DNA of 64,000 nucleotides, taken from Volutella citrinella. Its lineage: Eukaryota; Ascomycota; Sordariomycetes; Hypocreales; Nectriaceae. The stretch lies in the NCBI GenBank assembly GCA_034401135.1, contig JAWZSP010000002.1, forward strand, positions 4,402,001 through 4,466,000. The letters run 5' to 3'. Position 1 is the stretch's first letter. Each line of letters begins with the position of its first letter. Positions 12,472 through 21,893 of this stretch are shown here, piece by piece. The translations under genes were made by a program, and so were the position numbers. Below the pieces are notes generated by a model. It had not been told where the DNA came from, made no database searches, and saw nothing but the letters and a program-made list of their open reading frames with translations.

Positions 12472-12785
12472 GTGAGTCACCCTTGCGGCTGGATATCTGA
12501 TGCTTGGTTCGACGGCTCAAGTCGAGTTCTGATTCGCGACCATAGATCATGAAGGGCGAAGAAGTCACTCAGCGGGCGCTGTTGGTCAACAAAGACAGTG
12601 CCCCAGAGGCAGCGGAGAGCGGAGATGATGTCTTCACTGATGATGAGAAAGCGATTCGCCGTGTCCATAGAAACGTTGTTCGTAGGAAGCTGAAGCAAGA
12701 TGGCAAAGCTCAGCCTTGGAAGGGCGACGTCAAGCCGGTTGAGTACGAGGAGGAGGATGGCGACAGCAAGAGTGCTGGAGGCTAG
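12472..12785 (+). CDS. Small charged protein of unknown function (78 aa)
   Basis: A short uninterrupted reading frame from ATG 12549 to a TAG at 12783-12785, rich in Lys, Glu and Asp. I do not recognise the family. It looks genuine because a well-formed 5'-UTR intron (12472-12545; GTGAGT donor, TAG acceptor) ends three bases before the ATG. The product has an acidic N-terminal half, a basic centre around RRVHRNVVRRKLKQ and an acidic, Gly/Ser-containing tail. There is no signal peptide or membrane segment. It may be largely disordered. The feature span begins at the UTR intron; coding starts at 12549. Confidence 0.55.
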
Positions 12786-13112
12786 TCAGTGCGACATCTG
12801 CGGAGAGGAGGAATGGCGAGGACGCGCACGTTTGATGTGTACTTGCACGAGTCTCTCGGGTTTGAATCCCGCAATGTATTAGGCCGTTCGTTGTAGCTCT
12901 ACACACTTCAATCTCTTTGGTAAAGCCGAAAGAGTTGAGATTTCACCACTACCTGGCCCAACTGATTGTTTTGTGACTTGTCCAACACCTTGCATAAACC
13001 AGCTAGGGTCGCTGGATATCCAGGGCTTAAATAGTGAAGAGCCGCCCCGCTGCCGTGCTTCAGATGCTGATCCTACTCACTCTCCATCTCTGCCACGACA
13101 CAATTGCTTGCC
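12786..13112. other. Intergenic region before AsaB-like gene
   Basis: 3' flank of the small gene and promoter of the next one. A TTAAATAG element lies near 13025, about 85 bp before the start codon. A tRNA-like B-box sequence near 12858-12872 was examined and rejected. Confidence 0.5.
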
Positions 13113-14215
13113 ATGTCAAAAGCCATCGAGACGTGCAATGCCACAGCGACATTGAGGTATTTGAATCGGTTGCCCTTGTACGATTCGACGAAACCCTACG
13201 TTCTTCGACGTAAAGGCCCTCCTGGGATCCCAAAAAGCAACGTCGAAACCCAGAACTTCGACAACATTCACATAGAGGATGTAAGAGGCAACGAGGAAGC
13301 CTTCTCTCTGGACAAGCAAGGATTTGCTTTCCATCGCTGGACCGGCACCCGAGAATTGGAAAACGATGACAGTGTTGTCCTGTACCTCGACGAAGTCAAG
13401 GACTACCTTGCTGTCACCCTGAAGAGCCCCGATGTCCGCATCTTTGACTTCAGGGTATGAAACCCGGTTCCAGCTTTGTTCGGATATCAGACGGCGAATC
13501 TAGAGCTAACATACTTACTCCATCACAGTTCCGCCGAGCGGGTAGCGCCAAAGAACCCGAAGAAGCAGATGCAGCCGGCGAAGTGAGGGATTATCGCAAA
13601 CCAAGTACTATTGTGCATGTTGGTATGTCGCACATGGATCAAGACAGGGCATGGCACCCAAGGAGTTAATCAGGCAATTAACGATACCGTTAGACCAGAC
13701 CCCTGATTCCGCGGAAAACCGCATCAGATACCACTTTCCAGACGAAGCCGAGACTCTCCTTGGCAGGAATTACCGATTCATCAAGTATGCAGTGAAGATG
13801 AGGTGCATTTGCTCGGCTACTGTGTTCACTGACATGTCGTTCCAGCATCTGGCGTCCTCTAGTCAATCGGGTAGTTGACTGGCCCCTGGCAGTATGCGAT
13901 TCCGCGACGGTAGACGACCAAGACCTCGTCGAGTGCGACCTTGTCTACGAGTCGTATGAGGGCGAATTCTTCATTTTACACCATCGCCCAGACCACAAAT
14001 GGTACTTTTGCAGCTACCAACGCTCGGACGAGATGATCCTTTTCCAAAGCTATGACACCATGACCGATATACGTTAGTTACTAATGTTTCCTATTGACAA
14101 TGAGATCTAACTTGTTCCAGGCTGCCCGCACACTTCGTTCTTATTTCAAGGCAATGACCTAGTAGAAGAGCCAAGACTGAGCATTGAGGTTAGGGCTATC
14201 GTCTTTACAGACTGA
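13113..14215 (+). pseudogene. AsaB/CmcJ-like oxidoreductase gene with a frameshift
   Basis: Exons 13113-13454, 13529-13622, 13694-13784, 13846-14071, 14121-14215. The product resembles the fungal AsaB / GA4-desaturase / CmcJ-type family, found in secondary-metabolite clusters and assigned hydroxylase or desaturase roles: N-terminal RYLNRLPLYDSTKPY, then NFDNIHIEDVRGNEEAFSLD, HVDQTPDSAENRI, INIWRPL, and C-terminal PRLSIEVRAIVF. At 14039-14043 the run CCTTTCC holds one T fewer than the family frame needs (expected DEMIL-FQSYD). As written, translation reads DEMILSKAMTP and stops at 14060-14062, losing about the last 45 residues, although the downstream frame, the intron 14072-14120 and the last exon are intact. 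Either a recent loss or a one-base sequence error. It is adjacent to a Zn2Cys6 gene on the same strand. Confidence 0.75.
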
Positions 14216-14547
14216 CAATAATGCATCTGGATATGTTTCCGGGTGTCCGGAAGGGAGAGCAATGCCTGGAATATTGTTGCGCAACGTATGATCAATTTTA
14301 GTACGGATCGCGGTGAATCCGTAGGTGTAGAGTGGAGTAAAGTTTACCCTCAGACTTCTCCGGTCATGCTAAATTTATCCAAGCGTACCCCAGTCTGCGC
14401 TAGTCTTTCGCTCTTGTGATAATTATTAGTGGCTCACGGCATCAACAACCCCGCATTTCCGCACTCCCATCCAGGTTCCCCATCTTCATTGCCGTTGCAC
14501 GGTTCCATCAAGGTGGAAGCGGAATCAGAAGTCGCCTTCTCGAGAGC
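14216..14547. other. Promoter region of Zn2Cys6 gene
   Basis: 3' flank of the AsaB-like gene and promoter of the regulator. The regulator frame is open upstream of its ATG but carries no family signal there. Nothing else recognised. Confidence 0.5.
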
Positions 14548-16643
14548 ATGAGACGTATCCGACAACAGCGTGCTTGTCAGCACTGCAGAAACCAAAAGAA
14601 AAGATGCTCTGGAGAAAGACCCTGCAGACTGTGCAGTCGCCTCGGTCGAATTTGCAAGGATCGCCCTCAGCCGCAGACTCTGCACACCCACACAAGTCCG
14701 GTAAGAAATTGTAGCTGCATTTCGCCCTTTTTACCGTGCAAGATGCAATCCGGCGCTCCGGGGCGTATCAGACAGCGGTCTGAGCTGACAATACGAAGCA
14801 TAAACCCACCACCACCACCAATGTTGTCGTCGACCAAGACGGTCAAGCAAACACCGCTGAGTCCATCATAACGCGCTCTACGACAGCAACAACGAGGCTC
14901 GGCCAGCTCACTTCCAATACACGCGAATTTGCCACGGACGGGAACCCACATGATGTAAAGTACTCTATTGTGGGACGACAAGACCTGCAAGACGACAATG
15001 TTAGCAAGGATCCAGCTGGCAACCCAATCGAACCGACGTCCCCCTACTCGTGGCTGCACATGGCCCTAAATAAAAGAGGTTGGGAAAGTGGGGACGTCCT
15101 CGACACGTCTTCGATCGACCCTTCTTTGGCATCTGGCCTCTTTTCCTATGGCGATGCAATCAGTGCCGAGCTTCCAGATGAGGCCAAGCACATCTGTCTC
15201 GCCCGTTTTTCATGGCCGACTCTACGCTTCATACTTGACGTCTTTTTTGAAAGGCCCATGTCCACCTATCGCTTCTTACACATGCCATCAACTACTACCT
15301 GGGTACGAGAACTGCACGAGGGGCACCGCATCAAGCCCGCTCAGCATGCCCTATGCCTGATTGCCTTGGCTCATGGTGTCCTATATCTTACTCTCTCTGA
15401 ACTAAATGAGATCCCTGCCGATGAGCGAGCAATTCTATCCTCCAACGCCCTCTATGCTGCAGCAATAGCACATTTAGAAAAAGAGCAAGGACCACCGATT
15501 GTTGAGTCTGTCCAAGCGCGTCTAGTCCAAGTGCATCACCTCCTCGCCTCCTCGCGGCCGACGCAAGCTTGGTATGCCTTTGGCGCAGTAGTACAGCTCG
15601 TCTATAGCTTAGGTCTCCATCGTGGCTCCGTTCCTTGCAAGCATCGCCGGCCTCAATCCAAGCTCGCGCTTGAGCTCGGACGGCGGACCTTTTGGTCTGT
15701 CTACGCCACGGACAAGTACATCAGCATCAGCTTGGGGCGCCCCATCCTTATCCCAGACAATGTCGTTTCACAGCGACTGCCTGCAAATATTAGTGATGAG
15801 CATCTCAGCCAAAGCGAAGATGAAGAACCCACACGAGTCGCAGGAGACTCTCTGACAAACGCCACCATCTGCCATGCTCTCCTTGCTCGAATAGTGGCTC
15901 TCAATATCGAGGAACAATATCAAAAACAAGACGAGGCTTTGCTCGAATCCATTCTCAAGAACAAGGATGCCTTGGAGAAATGGAGAAACAAACTTCCCGC
16001 TTTCCTGTCCGGCATCGTGCATCCATGCACTCTACTTCCTGCGTTCCGGCGGCAAGCGATGGCTGTGAATACTTTCTACTTGCACGCTGTGCTTCTGATC
16101 AATCGACCAGCAATTACGTACGACCTATCGCCAGAGTCATCGTCGAATGAAATCGCAGATGTTGGAGCTTTTATTCGTGGCTGCATCGACATCTGCGTCG
16201 ATGCGTCGGTACAGCTTGTAGAACGTGCCATTGACTTTGGGAACCAGCAGCAGAAGCTCCAGCTTCACTGGTTTACCCAAAACATCATGTTCAACGCTGT
16301 CTCCATTCTCTACATATACATCCTCCGCACTTTGCAGAGGACAGCACGACTAGGTGACAAGGAAACTAAGCTCTTGGAGACAGCGCAGCTTGCGCAGGAC
16401 ACTCTTACCCAAGCCACAACCAAGAATGCTCCTTGTCTTGGCTATACATCAGTATTGACGCAACTCAAGGCCCAGGTTCTTCTTCACATGTCCTGTCCAG
16501 AGCCTACCCGGAGCGAATTCGATACGTCCCATGATAATAACTTGGCGCAAAATGGAACAAACTGGTTGGAGTGTGACTTGGTGGAGTTTGAGGATGAGTT
16601 TCCAACATCTTTTTGGCAATGGTTTGATGATTTACCAGTGTGA
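14548..16643 (+). CDS. Zn(II)2Cys6 transcription factor
   Basis: Exons 14548-14700 and 14799-16643; 665 aa. The first exon encodes the binuclear zinc cluster C10-x2-C-x6-C-x5-C-x2-C-x6-C36 (ACQHCRNQKKRC...) close to the N-terminus, followed by a basic linker. The intron ends at CGAAG before a Thr-rich segment (ACC run). The long second exon carries the fungal-specific regulatory domain, with FILDVFFERPMSTYRFLH at its start and ELGRRTFWSVYATDKYIS, the usual Arg-Arg-x-x-Trp signature of this domain. The C-terminus is acidic and aromatic (EFPTSFWQWFDD), possibly an activation region. I chose ATG 14548; the upstream open frame lacks an ATG. Its neighbours, the AsaB-like gene and the P450 relic, suggest a tailoring or metabolite role, but the target is unknown. 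Confidence 0.9.
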
Positions 16644-16916
16644 TGTACGTGGGAATGCGACATATGTCATTGCATACTTATCCCGATCATAGTAATGTAA
16701 AAGAGTCTTGCCACAGTCCGTCCTATATATTGAATATTGTTGGACTACCATTTGAAGGGATCCATTCCTCTCGTCTTTCAAATTCCACTAGCTCTTTTTT
16801 TGACCCGCACAAAGAGACCATCTCGGATACCCTAGAGAAATGATGTTAGCAATTGCCTCGTCAGTACAACTCACACTGCATCGTACCATGTTCAAAGCGG
16901 ACAATGGCTCATATCA

Positions 16917-17509
16917 TCAGAATTTCCAGCCACTTGTGTATTGATTCTGTGATATGCGTCTCAAAGCTTTGTTTGCTGAATGCTCGGGTTGCGGCCTTGC
17001 GCTGAAAGTACTAGTCTTTGCCATCCACAACAAAGATGCCAGTCCTATGAAGCGCTCCAAAGACGTTGCGGTTGAACTTACCCCGCACATAGTTCTTGTG
17101 GTTGTGCTTCTGGATATGCTCAAGGTACGTCGGGTGATTGATGACATGGAGGCGGAAGAAGGGCACCGTCAGTTCGAAGGCGCTTGTACAGTTTGAACCA
17201 CACTTCAGCACTGGCACCCGACTTCCGAAGCTCATGGACATTGCCCCTAAATAGCCTTCCACCTTTGGGCCTCGGAATGACCTTTGTGTTCGCAGAGGCC
17301 GACGCCAAGAAACCTCTATCCCGGTAAGTCCAGCAGACGCCTGCGTGTCATGTTAGCTATTAGACTGGGCAGAGTGCTTGCTCATTCCGCGCTGAGACGA
17401 AGAATTGGCTACCTGTTAAAGCGATCACAAGAAGCAAAGCGATGTATTCAGCAAACGCAGCCATTGACAACGGCTGAGAGAGCTTGGAGACAAGGAACCT
17501 GGCGCTCAT
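16917..17509 (-). pseudogene. Cytochrome P450 relic (N-terminal third only)
   Basis: Start codon at 17509, exon 17509-17413, intron 17342-17412 (donor GTAGCC, acceptor CGCAG), then exon from 17340 down. Conceptual translation gives a microsomal P450 N-terminus: a hydrophobic anchor (FAEYIALLLVIALTGV), Pro-rich hinge (TKVIPRPKGGRLFRGN), then FFRLHVINHPTYLEHIQ and TGIFVVDGKD-YFQRKAATRAFSKQSF. Lesions: a frame change near 17180-17195 between FKLYKR and ELTVPFF; an in-frame TAG at 17011-17013 where the family has Trp (GxDW), a single G-to-A change; and loss of everything after the B'/C-helix region, since neither the I-helix nor a heme-Cys motif follows before the neighbouring gene. It cannot make an active enzyme. 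Confidence 0.82.
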
Positions 17510-18103
17510 ACTGGCGTTCGATGCTCGGATTACCAAGTACGGTATTCTGGCTAATGGGATTGAATGATTGTGGGTTTGCTTTGATAAGTTGGTAGGAAGG
17601 AATTGTTTTGGTCTATGGATTCTGGTGTCGAGGCCATGTGCGGCTTTATATTACAATAGAGCTAGTGAAACGGTGATCAATTAAGGCCTCTAAGTCAAAG
17701 GTGCCTCTCCTGCTCTAGCATGTAACGAATCATGGACATGAGAAGCGGCGCCTCTTTGGCATGCGACCGCCTCCGCCTCCTATGCATGCTTGTCTTCCAC
17801 AGATCGTAACTTGTAAGTCGGAAGCGGAGGCGGGGGCAGGGCTATCCCGACTCCCCCGCTGCTGCTTTACTAATCATATCTGCGCTATGCCTAATTTATC
17901 AGGCTCTTGTCAGATGACGGGTACCATATCCCGATTTGTCAGAGTCGGTTCCGCGGAACCAATACCTATGAAACAATCGGTTGCAGAGGGCCCGACTCGC
18001 CTTTTCTACCCGATCCAACGTCAAGTATTGAGCGCCTCCTCTCCTTGCTTCTATGACAATTTCTACACGCAAATTACTTAGGCTCACATAGTCCTCACAC
18101 AAA
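17510..18103. other. Promoter region of Zn2Cys6 gene
   Basis: Former promoter of the P450 relic on one side and promoter of the regulator on the other. It contains the palindrome at 17947-17960, about 144 bp upstream of the regulator ATG. No gene seen. Confidence 0.6.
17947..17960. promoter_or_regulatory. Palindrome GGTTCCGCGGAACC, copy 1
   Basis: A perfect 14-bp palindrome whose centre contains abutting CCG/CGG triplets, the element type bound by Zn2Cys6 dimers. It sits in the promoter of the Zn2Cys6 gene at 18104, so autoregulation is possible. This is inferred from recurrence and symmetry only. Confidence 0.5.
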
Positions 18104-20058
18104 ATGGACTCCAAGAATACCCGCAAGGTAAATTAATTAAACCCCAGACGCCACCATCGCCTGCAAGCTCATCGCTTACCCTATCGTTGTGATTCATCTA
18201 GGCTTGCGACCTCTGCTATCGGAAGAGGATCAAGTGCGATGGCCAGCGACCCCGGTGTTCAAACTGCCAGGTGTACTCGTGTGAATGCACCCATGACGCT
18301 ACCAGCCGGCAGAAGCGGAAGAAGAATAAGAAGTCAACGGCCTCAGCCGATGGCCGCAGGACAGCTCAAAGACAGCAGCCAGAGACTCATAATACCCAGG
18401 TAGATCAACAACAACAAGTCAGCCCAGTCCATCCTCTACAGCAGAGCATCCACCAACAGAACATGGACGCGTCTCTTTTAGCAGAGACACACGAACCATT
18501 ACTCCTACCAACGCCGCCAGTCGCAGTCAGTCATCAACAATTACAAGAGTCAACCACATCCTGTCCTCTGTTGTCTTTGTCGCTTGCGGGTGCACATGTA
18601 CCTACATCTACACCTACATGCAGCCAGCGGCTTAGGAATCTCGAGCTGCCACCTGAAGAGATTGTGCGCCACGGCATCGACGTCTACCTGGCCACGTTCA
18701 ATAGTGTCCTGCCCCTCTTCCACCCTGAGGTTCTATACCAGACCATAGACAATTGGTACTCACAGCCAAGGCAACAGGGACCGTCCTCATGGGCCGCCAT
18801 CAACGTTGCCCTCGCCCTGGCTCAATGTCATGGTCCCGACTATCTAAGCCCCGTCGCTGCCCAGGCCATGAGCGTCGCCAAGTGCCTCGAAAACGCTCAA
18901 TCTGTTCTTGCCGACGTTCTCGCTCAAGACATGGATCTACAACATGTCCAGATTCTTCTTGGCTTGGGTACCCTCTTCCTGGGTGCCAAGCCAGGCGACC
19001 CCCGCGCAGCCATGGTTTTCGTGTCAACAGCCATGAGGCTCGCGCAGGCCATGGGAATGCACCGCAGGGACTATTACGATGGCGATTACGCCTACGCGCC
19101 ATCAGAGGCCATCCAGCGAAGTCGCGTCTTCTGGATCGCCTACATCCTTGACAGGGACGTGGCGGCGAGGGTTAGGCAGCCGCCTATACAACAGGACGCA
19201 GACATGGATCTCGATCTGCCCCCGGATGATGACGCTGGACTTGTCCACGTTGGCAAGGACACGGATACAGGCACTGACAGGATCGGGTTCAACCTGTTTC
19301 GCGCCCGTGTCGAGCTCGCACAGATCCAAGGCCGTGTGTACGATTGTGCTTTATCTGTCCGGGCAAGTCGCATGGTTCCCGGCGAGAAGGCCAGGCTCGC
19401 CCAGAGTATCAGGCTCTCCATTCAACAGTGGAAAGCCCGGCTGCCGGCTGCCCTCGGCGTCGACGCTCTGTTATTGTCGTCTCAAGTTGACACGGACAAT
19501 TGCAATAATAATAGTAGCGTCCCTTACCTGCCAGCCGCCATGTGCTATATGCACTCCTTGATCATCATGTGTCTCGGGCAGCTGTGCCGCGTCAACTCGA
19601 TGGACTTTGACTGGATCGAAAGAGTTGTTTCCTACGCCCGCGGCATAGGCGACGGAAAGACAACATCCTCCTCCTCCTCCCCTTGTGTCTCTTCCCCTTC
19701 CCTTTTTCCCTCGTTGGACCCGCCACCCCCTCAACCACAGGGCTGGAACGTGCTGGTGAGCGAGTGTCGCGAGTTCATGTGCCTCTTCCAGAGCATCCGC
19801 CTGAGGCATCACACCTTCGTCAACGTCCAGCTGTGCCCCTTTGCCTCAAGCCTCCTCTGCCTGTCAGTAAACTCGTTCCTCAACTTTGAAGACGGCAGCA
19901 GGGTGACCGATCAACGTCTCATGGTGGGAGCTGCTGGTATTTTGTGCCAGGTAGCAGAGCAGACGCAGTCAGGGATTATCTCCAAGGTACTAGAAGTGTA
20001 TGTGGAGCTTGACTGGCATTTGGGGGTGCTGACAACCGGGCTCGCGACGTGTGAATAA
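18104..20058 (+). CDS. Zn(II)2Cys6 transcription factor
   Basis: Exon 1 is only 24 nt (18104-18127, MDSKNTRK), then intron 18128-18201 and exon 18202-20058; 626 aa. Residues 10-37 form the zinc cluster C-x2-C-x6-C-x6-C-x2-C-x6-C (ACDLCYRKRIKCDGQRPRC...), with an additional Cys at 35. A basic segment RQKRKKNKK follows, then Gln/His-rich low complexity. The fungal-specific domain begins near IVRHGIDVYLATFNSVLPLFH and includes IQRSRVFWIAYILDRDV. Spliced so early, the gene needs correct intron removal to make its zinc cluster. The organisation resembles the XlnR/CTF1-like part of the superfamily in general form; no closer assignment. A 14-bp palindrome flanks it on both sides. Confidence 0.92.
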
Positions 20059-20349
20059 AACATTAGCCGTTCGCACAGCACACATATATATCACCTTATT
20101 CATGCAAATATCCAGTTCTCTCCAACCGACCTTGTCTAGACGTGATCAAACTTTCAACACCCGACAACGATTATGTTCTTTGAAGAAGCGAAAGCTCGTG
20201 GTTGCCCTTCCGCGACAAACGCGTCGTTTGGACAAGGAACTCGTATTGAGGTGACTCGAGCAAGATCAGTCCCACTGGCATTGACAAAGCAACGCTCCGA
20301 TAATTCGTACATGTCGAAATGGAGGCCTGGGTCGTAACTCTGGCTGCGA

Positions 20350-20363
20350 GATTCCGCGGAACC
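20350..20363. promoter_or_regulatory. Palindrome variant GATTCCGCGGAACC, copy 2
   Basis: Differs from the perfect palindrome at one outer base and keeps the TTCCGCGGAA core. It lies between the regulator and the GST gene. Confidence 0.45.
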
Positions 20364-20516
20364 GAAGGATTACAAATGCTAGTGAAAAACAAAAATTAGT
20401 AACGACGTACCAACGGCCAAGACACGTCGCACCGCCGTCGTCACCGGTGCCACAGGAAACTAAGGAGGCGGTATCCGGGCTCTGCTGGCCTCCGATAAAG
20501 GTTGCAGCGCTAAGAA

Positions 20517-20530
20517 GGTTCCGCGGAACC
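20517..20530. promoter_or_regulatory. Palindrome GGTTCCGCGGAACC, copy 3
   Basis: Identical to copy 1. It is about 290 bp upstream of the GST start codon and 150 bp upstream of its TATA-like element, a plausible activator site. Confidence 0.5.
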
Positions 20531-20820
20531 ACGAGAGCGCTTGTATAATTACAAGGCTCCGTGTATTACAACTCGCCAACTACGGAACCTTGACTATTTC
20601 TAAGCTTTCGCAGGAGGCCCAAGTGTAGCCATCATTTGAAACACATGCATTGGTCATCTGGATTCTGAAAACCTAGTATATAACAGGACACTTCATCTCT
20701 TCTAAACAATGCATTTCCTTCACTCCTTACACTCAATCATCGTCCAACACTTGCACCAACTTATCAGATCAAGTCTATACCAATCACCTCACACACCTTG
20801 AACGACTTTCCACTTTCAAA

Positions 20821-21855
20821 ATGGGTATCAAGACCAACATCACGCTTTACACCGAGGGAACCCCCAACGGCCTCAAGCCTACCATCTTGCTGGCGGAGCT
20901 TGGTCTAGAGTACAAGGTAAGAGCAAATGGTCCCCGCGAGAGAGTTGCCACATCAGGAGTGGTTTTTTGCTGATTCCAACCTCTCCGGTGTCTTGATAGC
21001 TCGTCCCGATCAACATCTTCGTCCAAGAGAACAAGGAGCCCTGGTTCCTTAAAATCAATCCCAACGGCCGCATCCCCGCCTTGACCGATGTCGACAAGGA
21101 TGGCAACGAGATCCGCATCTTCGAGAGCGGTGCTATTCTGGAGTATCTCGTTACCCGGTACGACAAAGACCACAAGGTCTCTTATCCGCACGATTCTGCC
21201 GAGTACTGGGAGACTGTGTCATGGGTACGTTTTATTCCTTTCCCGAAGGCCAATCTGTAGTCTCCCATACTAAATGAAATTACCACTTCCAGTTGATGTG
21301 GCAGATGGCCGGCGTCGGTCCTATGCAGGGACAGGCGAATCACTTCGCACGTAAGGAATCCATCTCTCTCAGTGAACATGGACGAAATCCCCTCCTAACT
21401 ACCCTCCTACCTACCAGGATTCGCCGGCGAGCAGGTCCCTTACGCTCTCAACCGTTATGTCCATGAGACCCGTCGCCTCTACCGCGTCTTGGACACTCAC
21501 CTGGCTGCGAGCCCTTCGGGCTATATCATCGGTGACCGTGTCACGATCGCCGACATTGCCGTTTGGCCCTGGGCCGGCGCTTACAGTATGTAGCAACCCC
21601 TCTGTTACTGTCTCGTCCAGTGTCACTAAACCAACCCTAGAGTACAGTGGTCTGTCGTCCATTGACGAGTTCCCCCATGTCAAGAAGTGGGTGTACGCGC
21701 TCCTCGAGCGCCCTGGTTTCGAGGAGGGCCGCAATGCTCCCAGCCCCCATAGGTACCTGAAGATGAATGAGATGTCTGAGGAGGAGCTCAATACTATTGC
21801 AGCATCCCTCGGCACTTGGATCCTTGATGCTATGAAGCGCGATGCTGAGGCTTAG
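20821..21855 (+). CDS. Glutathione S-transferase, Ure2p/GstA-like
   Basis: Exons 20821-20916, 21000-21224, 21293-21350, 21418-21585, 21641-21855; 253 aa. The N-terminal thioredoxin-fold domain reads ITLYTEGTPNGLKPTILLAE, with FLKINPNGRIPALTD (the cis-Pro region that binds the glutathione gamma-glutamyl part) and IFESGAILEYLV (Glu-Ser that contacts glutathione). The C-terminal helical domain includes YIIGDRVTIADIAVWPW, the standard N-capping-box region. Cytosolic enzymes of this type conjugate glutathione to electrophiles or reduce peroxides. It converges on the FAD-monooxygenase gene with only 38 bp between stop codons, so their transcripts probably overlap at the 3' ends. Within the central cluster it may protect against quinones or epoxides (inference). 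Confidence 0.95.
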
Positions 21856-21893
21856 ACGAAAGGAGGCTGTAGTCATGTCATAGGGTTCGAGCT

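Larger units (their letters stand above)
20059..20820. other. Intergenic region and GST promoter
   Basis: Contains two further copies of the palindrome (20350-20363 with one mismatch, 20517-20530 perfect), a TATATAA element at 20677-20683 and a C/A-rich leader before the GST start at 20821. No gene. Confidence 0.65.

Noticed and set aside
12840..12895. tRNA-like B-box sequence (GGGTTTGAATCCCG)
   Set aside because: A T-arm-like hairpin is present, but I find no 7-bp acceptor stem, anticodon arm or D-arm at proper distances.
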